DNA of 15,082 bases, taken from NCBI GenBank assembly GCA_964477295.1, contig CAYZEZ010000102.1, forward strand, positions 1-15,082, in the 5' to 3' direction. The position numbers and the translations under genes are program-made. The stretch's first letter is position 1, and the number at the start of each line of letters is the position of its first letter. The DNA comes from CAYZEZ01 sp964477295. GTDB taxonomy: Bacteria; Bacteroidota; Bacteroidia; Bacteroidales; SM23-62. Shown here in pieces: positions 6,329 to 13,491 of the stretch. The notes under the pieces are model-generated. The model was not told the DNA's origin. It made no database searches and worked only from the letters and a program-made list of their open reading frames with translations.

Positions 6329-8137
6329 TCAGAACGCTGCCTGAACATCCTTTAACCATCCATCAAGGATCCGCACCTGTTGCTCATCAGGATGATTAAA
6401 GGGGGTCATATTATAGCTTTTTTCAACTTCCTTTTCAGGGATAAATTCAACCTGCCTTTCCCCGGTCCGCCGCCGGACAAGAAGAGCCAACTTTCCTGTG
6501 TCCCCGCTCTCAGCAATATCTTTTAATGCCTCTGAGGATGCTATCTTCCCATTTACTTTCAATACCTGATCCTCAACACTTAAACCGGCTTTCCAGGCCG
6601 GTGAATCCCATTCCACATAATTAATCACAAGACCTTCCCCCCGGTCCCGGTAACGAAATCCAGGATTGGCCACGGAAAGGGTGTCTGGTTCAGTATCCAT
6701 CCGGATGCCGGCGTAAGAAAGATATTCCTGATAATCCATCGGAGTTGTAGTCTCTGCATAACTAAAAATTTCCTCCAGCGAACAACCGGCCACTTCTTCG
6801 CAAACAGCCCTGAATTCCTCATCTGTAAATCCCCGCCCCAGCTGCTTATGCCAATTATAATAGAGTTCCCTCATCACATCATCCAGTGATTTCAACCCGT
6901 CCGTCTCATGCCTGATCTTAAGGTCTAACAGGAGCCCGAGTGCACACCCGATATCATAATACGATATGGTTGTGTTGGCCGTGTGATTGCTCCTGTTAAA
7001 AAAGTTCAGCCAGGTATCAAAGCTGGACGAGGTGGCAGACTGAAACTTGCGTCCCGGGAGGTTTTCAAAATTATTAATCGCCCTGGCATAGGCATCCAGT
7101 ACTTCCTTCCGGTCAAGAAAACCAGCGCGGTTCAGGATGATGTATTCATAATATACAGTAAATCCCTCTGAAACCCATAACATGTTCGTGTAATTCTCCC
7201 GGTCGTAATCAAACGGCCCCAGGGCGACAGGCCGGATCCTTTTAACATTGAACAGGTGGAAATACTCATGGGCAATAAACGCGAGCCACCTGTTGTATCC
7301 GTCACTCTTTGTTACATCGTACCATGGGCTTGAAAATACAGCCATGGAATTGCTGTGTTCGAGTCCCCCGCCACCCCGGCCCATACAAAGGAAGGTGTAA
7401 TGATCATAGGGTATCTCCCCGATAATATCCGTTGCATTAATGACGATATTTTTAAGGTCTTCAGTATACTTAACCATGTCAATTTCGACTGGTTTTTCAA
7501 ACACCATGGTGTGCTCAATTCCCTCAACGTCAAACGATGACACTTCCAGGTCCCCTGCCAGGATAGGGCAATCATACAGGACATCAAAGTTATTCGCATA
7601 AAAGGTATTGGTCTGGCCTTCAACCCTGTCCAGCCCGGTATTCACACTGTTCCATTCATGAAAAGGTTGTACAGTCACCGTAACAGGATGTTCCTTGAGG
7701 TCATCTGCATACATGAATACCCCGGTTGGTGATATAAAAGCCCTGCCATCATCGAGGAATGGTTCGGCGACCGACTGGTGAAAGGCAAACACATCATAAC
7801 TTACATCTAAATCTGAATGTTGACCGGTTTCTATTCGCCATGTGTTTTTATTTACTTTATGCCATTCAAGTGGATTGCCTGCGCCATCTGTAGCTTTAAA
7901 GTTGGCTACATTTTTTGCAAAGTCAAGGATCCAGTAATAGCCAGGCGTCCATGCCGGCATTTTAAGATCAACAATACCTGTCCCGTTGCCTCTGCATTGC
8001 AGATCGACATGGAAGTAATGAGTGCCAGGATTATCCATTGACACAGCATAGGAAATAGTTCCATCCTGAGTCTTTTCAGTCTGGCAGCTGATGGCCAGAC
8101 CTGTTACCAACAAAACTGTTAATATTAAGTTTCTCAT
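6329..8137 (-). CDS. M61 family (glycyl aminopeptidase-type) lipoprotein peptidase with PDZ domain, 602 aa
   Basis: This is a zinc metallopeptidase of family M61, whose known members release N-terminal residues, notably Gly and Ala, from peptides. The N-terminus is a lipoprotein signal (MRNLILTVLLVTGLAISC, lipidated Cys at 18), placing the enzyme in the envelope. An all-beta N-terminal M61 domain (about 25-205) is followed by the catalytic domain. That domain carries GGGLEHSNS (256-264), the zinc motif HEYFH at 290-294 (His290, His294, catalytic Glu291), KRIRP (299-303) and the third ligand in WVSEGF (Glu324). A PDZ domain spans about 500-570, including GLVINYVEWDSPAWKAGLS. Length is normal for the family and all catalytic residues are present. 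The M28 gene ends 81 nt upstream on the same strand, so co-transcription is plausible. tRNA-Phe follows downstream. Confidence 0.95.
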   Translation of the reverse strand: MRNLILTVLLVTGLAISCQTEKTQDGTISYAVSMDNPGTHYFHVDLQCRGNGTGIVDLKMPAWTPGYYWILDFAKNVANFKATDGAGNPLEWHKVNKNTWRIETGQHSDLDVSYDVFAFHQSVAEPFLDDGRAFISPTGVFMYADDLKEHPVTVTVQPFHEWNSVNTGLDRVEGQTNTFYANNFDVLYDCPILAGDLEVSSFDVEGIEHTMVFEKPVEIDMVKYTEDLKNIVINATDIIGEIPYDHYTFLCMGRGGGGLEHSNSMAVFSSPWYDVTKSDGYNRWLAFIAHEYFHLFNVKRIRPVALGPFDYDRENYTNMLWVSEGFTVYYEYIILNRAGFLDRKEVLDAYARAINNFENLPGRKFQSATSSSFDTWLNFFNRSNHTANTTISYYDIGCALGLLLDLKIRHETDGLKSLDDVMRELYYNWHKQLGRGFTDEEFRAVCEEVAGCSLEEIFSYAETTTPMDYQEYLSYAGIRMDTEPDTLSVANPGFRYRDRGEGLVINYVEWDSPAWKAGLSVEDQVLKVNGKIASSEALKDIAESGDTGKLALLVRRRTGERQVEFIPEKEVEKSYNMTPFNHPDEQQVRILDGWLKDVQAAF

Positions 8138-8178
8138 ATGATGATTTATTGATTTTTCCGAAGTATGTTATGGATTCC

Positions 8179-8194
8179 TCCCGAGTACTCGGGA
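8179..8194. repeat. 16-bp perfect palindrome between M28 and M61 genes
   Basis: TCCCGAGTACTCGGGA is fully self-complementary. It stands in an otherwise AT-rich 81-nt gap and is followed by a second CGGGA copy (8196-8200 region). As RNA it has no loop longer than the central TA and no T run, so it is a poor terminator. It could be a protein-binding site or one copy of a short dispersed palindromic repeat. Only one copy was seen in this window. Confidence 0.6.
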
Positions 8195-8218
8195 CGGGAA
8201 TGATGTAATATTGATAAA

Positions 8219-9832
8219 TTAGTACCCAACTCCAATTACCTTACTCCAGTCAAAATCTGTATTGTGCGCTCCCCTGACCGTTATCTCAGGAACCACATCA
8301 AGGGGCAGCATCTTTTCCCTGTTTGCTATCTCCAGCCCGATTGAAAAAGCAAGCCTGGTTACATTCTCCATCTTTTCGTAATTGATGTTGCCGGGGGTAT
8401 CCGTAGGCTGGTGAACATTGGGCTCGGGACCATTGAACAGCCACACGGAAGGGATCCCATGCCGGATAAACGGGTAATGGTCGCTCATGAAAAAGAAACG
8501 GCTCGATGGCCCGGGTTCTTCAAAAGAATTATCGAGATCCATCCCGCAACATCTCTCGTTCACTTCAGTGATCAACTCATCCAATACCCTGGACAGCCTG
8601 GTATGTCCCACTATAGCAATGCCCCCCGGATTATCCCCGCTGATCACATCCAGGTTAATGTGGGCACTTATTTTATCGAGCGGAACCGGCGGATGGCTTA
8701 CGAAATACTCAGAACCCCAGAGCCCCTTTTCCTCCCCTGTAAACCAGGCAAAGATAACCGACCTTTTTGGCCTTGCCTTAACCATGGCCTCTGCCATCTC
8801 CAATAAAGCAACTGACCCTGATCCATTGTCGTTTGCTCCGTTATAGATGTCTCCTTCACGCGCCCCTACATGGTCGTAATGGGCCCCGTAAACGATGAAT
8901 TCATCCAGAAGATTGGGATCTGATCCCTCAACATAAGCCAGTACATTCCGGACCAGTTCGATTTTATTCTCTGTGGTTATTTGAATATCAAGTTTGCTGC
9001 CTGAGATATTGCGCGATTGCACCTGTTCACCTTTTCGTATCTGTTTGCACATTTCAGTAATCTCCTCAATGGATATCCCCAATATTTCGGCAGCAACTGA
9101 ATGCCTTATCTCCAGTTCATAAAACGTACTCCTGGAATGCCCTGTTCTACCCGATAGGGCATCTGACAGCACACTTCCCCTCACTTTATTTTCAAACAAA
9201 TATTGATGTTCATAGAAGTTTCTTTCTCGTTCTTCAGAAATTATATAAACTACTGCACTGGCACCATATGCTAATAATGAATCGCTCTTTCTCCTGAGAA
9301 TAATCCCCGACATATCTGACCGTACCGGGTGATCGGACGGAAGGCTTTCATCCAGTATAATGGCAATTTTATTTTTTATTTCCACACCGTTAAAATCATC
9401 CCACCCCTGGTCCGGTGCATGCAGACCCAGGCCAAGAAAAACCATTTCCCCGGTAACTTTTCCTGTCTCCAGTGACCTGTTCCTGAGTCCGAATTCAGTC
9501 CCATAGCGAAAGGCTGATTGTTCGCCTTTACCGCTCAACATAATATAGGTTGATTTTTCTGCAACACGACTCGTCCTCAAAGGGATTTCCTGGAAAAAGG
9601 CCCCATCATCCATTATGGGCCTGAGCCCGTAGCTTGCAGCCTGAACAGCCAGGTACCTGGAAGCTATTTTTAATTCTTCAGATGGGGTATCCCTGCCCAT
9701 GAATTCATCTGCTGCCAGGAAATATAAATGGCTTTTGAGTTCGGAGGCTGTGATAGATTCCAAGCCCGGTTGCGCTAATAAGATGTTTCCTGTGAGAAGG
9801 AGTATAGTTAGTATGATGCTGATGTTCTTCAT
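8219..9832 (-). CDS. exported M28 family zinc metallopeptidase, 537 aa
   Basis: Family M28 peptidases use two zinc ions to cleave N-terminal (some C-terminal) residues. The signal peptide is MKNISIILTILLLTGNILLA with a cut near residue 20. An N-terminal segment includes LAADEFMGRDTPS (39-51), typical of bacterial M28 enzymes. A PA-like insert spans roughly 125-285 (VFLGLGLHAPDQGWDDFNGV, 131-150). The catalytic domain from about 295 has all expected residues: His318 (GAHYDH), Asp335 (GANDNGSG), general base Glu367 and ligand Glu368 (GEEKG), Asp395 (NLDVISGD) and His474 (PNVHQPTDT). No lipobox is seen, so it is probably soluble in the periplasm or secreted. It shares a 150-nt divergent control region with the S9 gene and precedes the M61 gene by 81 nt. 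Confidence 0.95.
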   Translation of the reverse strand: MKNISIILTILLLTGNILLAQPGLESITASELKSHLYFLAADEFMGRDTPSEELKIASRYLAVQAASYGLRPIMDDGAFFQEIPLRTSRVAEKSTYIMLSGKGEQSAFRYGTEFGLRNRSLETGKVTGEMVFLGLGLHAPDQGWDDFNGVEIKNKIAIILDESLPSDHPVRSDMSGIILRRKSDSLLAYGASAVVYIISEERERNFYEHQYLFENKVRGSVLSDALSGRTGHSRSTFYELEIRHSVAAEILGISIEEITEMCKQIRKGEQVQSRNISGSKLDIQITTENKIELVRNVLAYVEGSDPNLLDEFIVYGAHYDHVGAREGDIYNGANDNGSGSVALLEMAEAMVKARPKRSVIFAWFTGEEKGLWGSEYFVSHPPVPLDKISAHINLDVISGDNPGGIAIVGHTRLSRVLDELITEVNERCCGMDLDNSFEEPGPSSRFFFMSDHYPFIRHGIPSVWLFNGPEPNVHQPTDTPGNINYEKMENVTRLAFSIGLEIANREKMLPLDVVPEITVRGAHNTDFDWSKVIGVGY

Positions 9833-9909
9833 GATTTAAAGTGCCGGTTATGGTTATTGATGCTGAAGTTACAATAATTTAAACTTGGTTGAATATTTCC
9901 AGTATGTTA

Positions 9910-9939
9910 TTTGTCAGCATTTTATTGCTTATAATTTAA
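9910..9939 (+). promoter_or_regulatory. candidate promoter of the S9 peptidase gene
   Basis: TTTG at 9910-9913 and TAATTTAA at 9932-9939 (seven of eight positions of TAnnTTTG) are separated by 18 nt, close to the Bacteroidota -33/-7 arrangement. Transcription would start about 35-40 nt before the ATG. A second weaker -7-like match, TACTTTAA, begins at 9940. Confidence 0.35.
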
Positions 9940-9971
9940 TACTTTAACCTCATAAATTAACCAAACAATTC

Positions 9972-9979
9972 GGAGGTGA
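9972..9979 (+). promoter_or_regulatory. strong Shine-Dalgarno site fixing the S9 start
   Basis: GGAGGTGA lies 3 nt before the ATG at 9983 (6 nt from the GGAGG core) and is fully complementary to the anti-Shine-Dalgarno end of 16S rRNA. The other genes in this window lack such a site, so this one stands out and settles the start codon. Confidence 0.8.
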
Positions 9980-9982
9980 ATA

Positions 9983-12307
9983 ATGAAAAATCCCGCTAAA
10001 CCTTGTTTATCAGTTATCTTGTTTTGTTTGATTTTCAGTACAGGACAGATTATTGCTCAAAAACCGGTTGTAACCGAAGAAGACTATGCCCGCGCCGAAA
10101 AATTCCTGGCTGGAAGCACTAATCCGCTGGTATATAATGGCAGTGTCAGGCCAACCTGGATCAATGAGGATCAGTACTGGTATGCAAACTCTATTCCCGC
10201 AGGAACTGAATTTATACTTGTAAATGCAAAGAAAAAAACACGAAACCATGCATTCAGCCACGGCAAACTTGCACTGACACTTAAAGCAGCTACAGGTGTG
10301 GAATATGATCCATTTAATCTACCCTTCAGACAGATTGAGTTTTCCGGAGATGGGAAACTTGTTTTGTTTAGGGTGAAGGGCACTCATTATCAATATGATA
10401 TTAAAAGGGACAAGCTATCTGAATATGACCCGGGTATCCAGGCAGGAAGAAACGACGCCGTATCGCCCGACGGCAAAAGAGCTGCCTTTATCAGGGATTA
10501 TAACCTGTGGGTCCGCGACCTGACTACCGGTGAAGAGAAACAACTGACCACGGATGGCATAAAAGATTTTGGTTATGCCACCAACAATGCCGGCTGGACC
10601 AAAAGCGACAGTCCGGTGGTGCTCTGGTCGCCCGACTCAAAAAAGATAGCCACCTTCCAGCACGATGGCAGGGGAGTGGGGGAGATGTACCTGGCTACCA
10701 CCAGGGTGGGTCACCCGGAACTGGAAGCCTGGAAATATCCGCTGCCCGGGGATAGTGTTATTTTCCGTATTCAGAGGGTGGTCATCCATGTAGATGAGCA
10801 GAAAGTTGTTCGTTTACAAATGGCTCCCGACGCGCATCGCTCGACCATCTGCGACCACGTGGTATGCCGTGGCAGCGGCTTTGCCGATATCGAATGGAGC
10901 AGTGACGGGTCTGAACTGGCATTCGTTTCCACTTCCCGTGATCATAAACATGAAGTGCTCCGTGTGGCTGATCCTGAAACCGGTGAGGTACATGATGTGA
11001 TGGAAGAAACAGCAGCTACCTATTTTGAATCGGGATATAACATGGTCAACTGGCATGTGTTGTTTGCTTCCGGCGAAGTGGTCTGGTTCTCTGAAAAAGA
11101 TAACTGGGGGCATCTTTACCTTCACGACCTGGCTACAGGGAAGCTCAAGAACCGGATTACCACGGGCAATTGGCGGGTACTCCAGGTATTATGGATCGAT
11201 GAAGCAAACAAGACCATCTTTTTCACGGGATCCGGCAGGGAAGAGGGTGATCCCTATTATCATTACCTGTACAGTATCAATATGGACGGATCGGGACTGA
11301 AACTGCTCACTCCCGAAAAGGCATTTCATAGTGTATCCTTTTCGCCTTCGGGAAAATATTTTACCGACAGCTACTCAACCTGGACCGAGCCACCGGTGAG
11401 TGTAGTCTGCAGTGCCAGTGGTCAACATCTTCTCACTACTGAAAAGGCAGATATATCAAAACTTTTAGAGGCCGGATGGATTCCACCCGAAGCCTTTACT
11501 GTAAAAGCCAGGGATGGTAAAACAGACCTCTACGGAGTAATATATAAGCCGACCCATTTCGATCGCGGTAAAAAATACCCGATTATCAATTATATTTATC
11601 CCGGCCCGCAGTCCGGAAGCGTTGGATCAAGAAGTTTTATGCCTTCATCGGGTGACAGGCAATCTATAGCCGAACTGGGATTTATCGTTGTCGCTATAGA
11701 TGCCATGGGCACACCGGGACGCTCAAAATCATTTCATGATATTTATTACGGAAAAATGGGCGACAATGGTCTGCCCGACCAGATCACCGGGATGAAGCAA
11801 CTGGCAGAGAGATTTGAATGGATCGATATTGAGAGAGTTGGTATCTATGGCCACTCAGGAGGGGGATTTGCATCCACCGATGCCATTCTCAGGTATCCCG
11901 ATTTTTTTGATGTGGCAGTCAGCGGAGCCGGTAACCACGACAACCGGAATTACGAAGACGACTGGGGAGAAAAATGGCAGGGTTTGCTGGAGACATATCC
12001 TGACGGAACCACCAGCTATGACAACCAGGCCAACCAGATTTTAGCCAAGAACCTGAAAGGGAAGCTGCTTCTGGCCCACGGAACCATGGATACCAACGTA
12101 CCTATGTACAATACGCTCCTGGTGGTTAATGAGCTTATCGCTGCCAATAAGGATTTTGACCTGATCATGTTTCCCAATCGCAGTCATGGCTTTGGGCGTG
12201 AGTCCTACATGATGAGAAGAAGGTGGGATTATTTTGTGGAAAATTTACTGGGGGCAGATCCACCCAAGGAATATAAGTTTAAAAGCGATACTTCAAGGAG
12301 ATACTAA
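9983..12307 (+). CDS. exported S9 family (DPP IV-like) serine peptidase, 774 aa
   Basis: The protein has a signal peptide (cut near residue 26, after IIAQ), a DPP IV-type N-terminal beta-propeller (about 60-490) with repeated blade motifs such as SPDGKRAAF (161-169), SPDSKKIATF (216-225), SSDGSELAFV (306-315) and SPSGKYF (454-460), and a C-terminal alpha/beta-hydrolase domain (about 505-760). The catalytic triad is visible: Ser625 in YGHSGGGF, Asp703 in HGTMDTNVP, and His735 in NRSHGF. Length matches the family. True dipeptidyl peptidase IV has a propeller Glu-Glu pair that binds the substrate N-terminus. Here the EE pairs (32-33, 184-185, 341-342, 420-421) all lie in other contexts, so dipeptidyl specificity is not supported and the substrate is unknown. 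It is divergent from the M28/M61 genes, suggesting a shared role in peptide breakdown outside the cytoplasm. Confidence 0.93.
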   Translation: MKNPAKPCLSVILFCLIFSTGQIIAQKPVVTEEDYARAEKFLAGSTNPLVYNGSVRPTWINEDQYWYANSIPAGTEFILVNAKKKTRNHAFSHGKLALTLKAATGVEYDPFNLPFRQIEFSGDGKLVLFRVKGTHYQYDIKRDKLSEYDPGIQAGRNDAVSPDGKRAAFIRDYNLWVRDLTTGEEKQLTTDGIKDFGYATNNAGWTKSDSPVVLWSPDSKKIATFQHDGRGVGEMYLATTRVGHPELEAWKYPLPGDSVIFRIQRVVIHVDEQKVVRLQMAPDAHRSTICDHVVCRGSGFADIEWSSDGSELAFVSTSRDHKHEVLRVADPETGEVHDVMEETAATYFESGYNMVNWHVLFASGEVVWFSEKDNWGHLYLHDLATGKLKNRITTGNWRVLQVLWIDEANKTIFFTGSGREEGDPYYHYLYSINMDGSGLKLLTPEKAFHSVSFSPSGKYFTDSYSTWTEPPVSVVCSASGQHLLTTEKADISKLLEAGWIPPEAFTVKARDGKTDLYGVIYKPTHFDRGKKYPIINYIYPGPQSGSVGSRSFMPSSGDRQSIAELGFIVVAIDAMGTPGRSKSFHDIYYGKMGDNGLPDQITGMKQLAERFEWIDIERVGIYGHSGGGFASTDAILRYPDFFDVAVSGAGNHDNRNYEDDWGEKWQGLLETYPDGTTSYDNQANQILAKNLKGKLLLAHGTMDTNVPMYNTLLVVNELIAANKDFDLIMFPNRSHGFGRESYMMRRRWDYFVENLLGADPPKEYKFKSDTSRRY

Positions 12308-12310
12308 AAA

Positions 12311-12387
12311 TAACGGAGGATGTCTCAAAAGGCATTATCCGTTTTCCTGTCCTGATGAAAACATACACTTTTGAGGCAGCCCCGTTA
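12311..12387. repeat. 77-bp imperfect inverted repeat between convergent genes
   Basis: TAACGGAGGATGTCTCAAAAG (12311-12331, given here as two parts: TAACGGAGG and ATGTCTCAAAAG) pairs imperfectly with CTTTTGAGGCAGCCCCGTTA (12368-12387). A second inner hairpin, GTTTTC/GAAAAC (12341-12346 and 12356-12361), sits between the arms. The element lies 3 nt after the S9 stop codon and 31 nt before the end of the convergent beta-barrel gene. It may act as a shared transcript-ending structure, although no clear T run follows either arm. Alternatively it may be a miniature inverted-repeat element, since CTGTCTCAAAA-like ends occur in some insertion sequences. Confidence 0.6.
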
Positions 12388-12418
12388 AAATAATAACTAT
12401 GCAGAATTCAGTCTATTC

Positions 12419-13015
12419 TTAAAAAGCCACACCAAAGCCAAGGTTAAAGACAAACCCTCCGCCAACCAATCCAGGTACATCCACGCTTTGTGATTCTTTG
12501 GTTCCGTCTGGAAACTCAACCGACACATTAATATTATTAGCCACCGAAGCCAGAGCATATCCGATTTCGGGCCTGAAATAAAAACCTCCCCCCAACTTTG
12601 CTCCCAGCTTAATATTAAACATATTGACACCTATGTTCGCTTTTGCAGATCCACCGCTTAACATGGGGTCAACATCTGATAATACATCTTCATATTTAAG
12701 ACCTGCTCCCATCCTGCCATAGGATAGATTTGCATACGGTCCCCTGCCTTCTTTTATGAAATAGTAGTTTGCCCCTAATTCAAAATAGTAGAAACTAAGC
12801 TTGGTGCTGCCAAGCTTCAAGCCAAAATAGGAGAAGTCTGCTGATGGGGCAAGTTTGCCTCCCAGTACCGGAGTGACATACTCAAAATTCAACCCGGCAA
12901 TGTTGGGTATACCAAATTTAAGCCCGATCCGTACAGGTTTCTCCTGGGCATTAACCGAGGTTGAAAGTAAAAACATCAGAGCAAGTGCAACAAAGAAAAG
13001 ATTCTTCTTTTTCAT
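12419..13015 (-). CDS. outer-membrane beta-barrel protein, 198 aa
   Basis: The signal peptide MKKKNLFFVALALMFLLSTS has a cut after VNA at residue 23. The mature part is a run of short alternating amphipathic strands with Gly/aromatic turns (for example FSYFGLKLG, FYYFELGANYYFI, AKLGGGFYFRPEIGY). It ends in GFGVAF, the C-terminal aromatic residue expected of barrels inserted by the BAM machinery. Size suggests about eight strands, similar to small OmpX/OmpW-like barrels, but the exact family is not recognised. A possible -7 element (TACTTTTA on the minus strand, 13091-13098) lies about 75 nt upstream. The role could be structural or a small pore; nothing in the sequence decides. Confidence 0.85.
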   Translation of the reverse strand: MKKKNLFFVALALMFLLSTSVNAQEKPVRIGLKFGIPNIAGLNFEYVTPVLGGKLAPSADFSYFGLKLGSTKLSFYYFELGANYYFIKEGRGPYANLSYGRMGAGLKYEDVLSDVDPMLSGGSAKANIGVNMFNIKLGAKLGGGFYFRPEIGYALASVANNINVSVEFPDGTKESQSVDVPGLVGGGFVFNLGFGVAF

Positions 13016-13251
13016 AATAATAGGTTTAGGTGTACTTAACGTTGCAATTAATAACTGGTTTGTTATTTAGATTTGTTATAAATAGTTACATAAAAGTAGT
13101 ATATATTCATATAAAAAAAATTATTTCCTAAAAAAGTTATTAAGAAGTTTGAGTATATAACCAGGGTTTAAGGTGCTGTACCCTTTGAGAACTCAGGGTA
13201 ACAAGAAGATCTTGATGACGATTTTGTAATGTATGGATCACGCGAGCGCAT

Positions 13252-13317
13252 TGGCTCCGCCTGTTGAGGCTTCGCCGTCTGGCTCCGCCTGTTGAGGCTT
13301 CGCCGTCTGGCTCCGCC
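13252..13317. repeat. 28-bp tandem repeat, 2.4 copies
   Basis: Two identical 28-bp units (13252-13279 and 13280-13307) are followed by the first 10 bases of a third (13308-13317). Each unit contains GGCTCCGCC and GGCTTCGCC. The unit is not a multiple of three and no plus-strand gene runs through it. The repeat is more GC-rich than its surroundings, which suggests recent duplication or an inserted repeat. Confidence 0.9.
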
Positions 13318-13456
13318 GAACTCAGGAACTCGTTTCCCCATAGCTGGCTGAGGGAAGAGTTAGCCGGCCCCTGTTTATTCGTATTCAATAATTCTCATTC
13401 AGCAATACACTCTTCCCGTTCGGCAACTAATCTTTTCCTGTCTTATCTTTCAGGCA

Positions 13457-13464
13457 TAGCTTTG
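13457..13464 (+). promoter_or_regulatory. candidate -7 element for the TonB-dependent receptor gene
   Basis: TAGCTTTG matches TAnnTTTG exactly, 27 nt before the ATG at 13492. The -33 region (TTTT at 13433-13436) matches only partly. Transcription from here would give a leader of about 20 nt and would leave the upstream 28-bp repeats outside the transcript. Confidence 0.45.
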
Positions 13465-13491
13465 GACCAAAATTCATTCAATCTTAAAATC

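Larger units (their letters stand above)
13016..13491. other. 476-nt intergenic region before the TonB-dependent receptor
   Basis: The first part (to about 13140) is very AT-rich and is the leader of the divergent beta-barrel gene. The middle (about 13160-13370) is GC-rich and contains a 28-bp tandem repeat (separate entry), flanked by two copies of GAACTCAGG (13189-13197 and 13318-13326). It also has a 7-bp stem, GCTGGCT/AGCCGGC with one G-T pair (13343-13349 and 13362-13368). The last 110 nt hold a candidate promoter for the receptor. A minus-strand open frame (13140-13388) crosses the repeats, but I do not believe it is a gene. Confidence 0.6.

Noticed and set aside
13252..13317. Tandem repeats as a CRISPR array
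   Set aside because: The units are directly adjacent with no spacers between them, and no cas genes are present.
13140..13388. 82-codon minus-strand open frame across the 28-bp repeats
   Set aside because: It is built largely from repeat DNA whose unit length is not a multiple of three, has no recognisable start signal or domain, and lies in an intergenic region.
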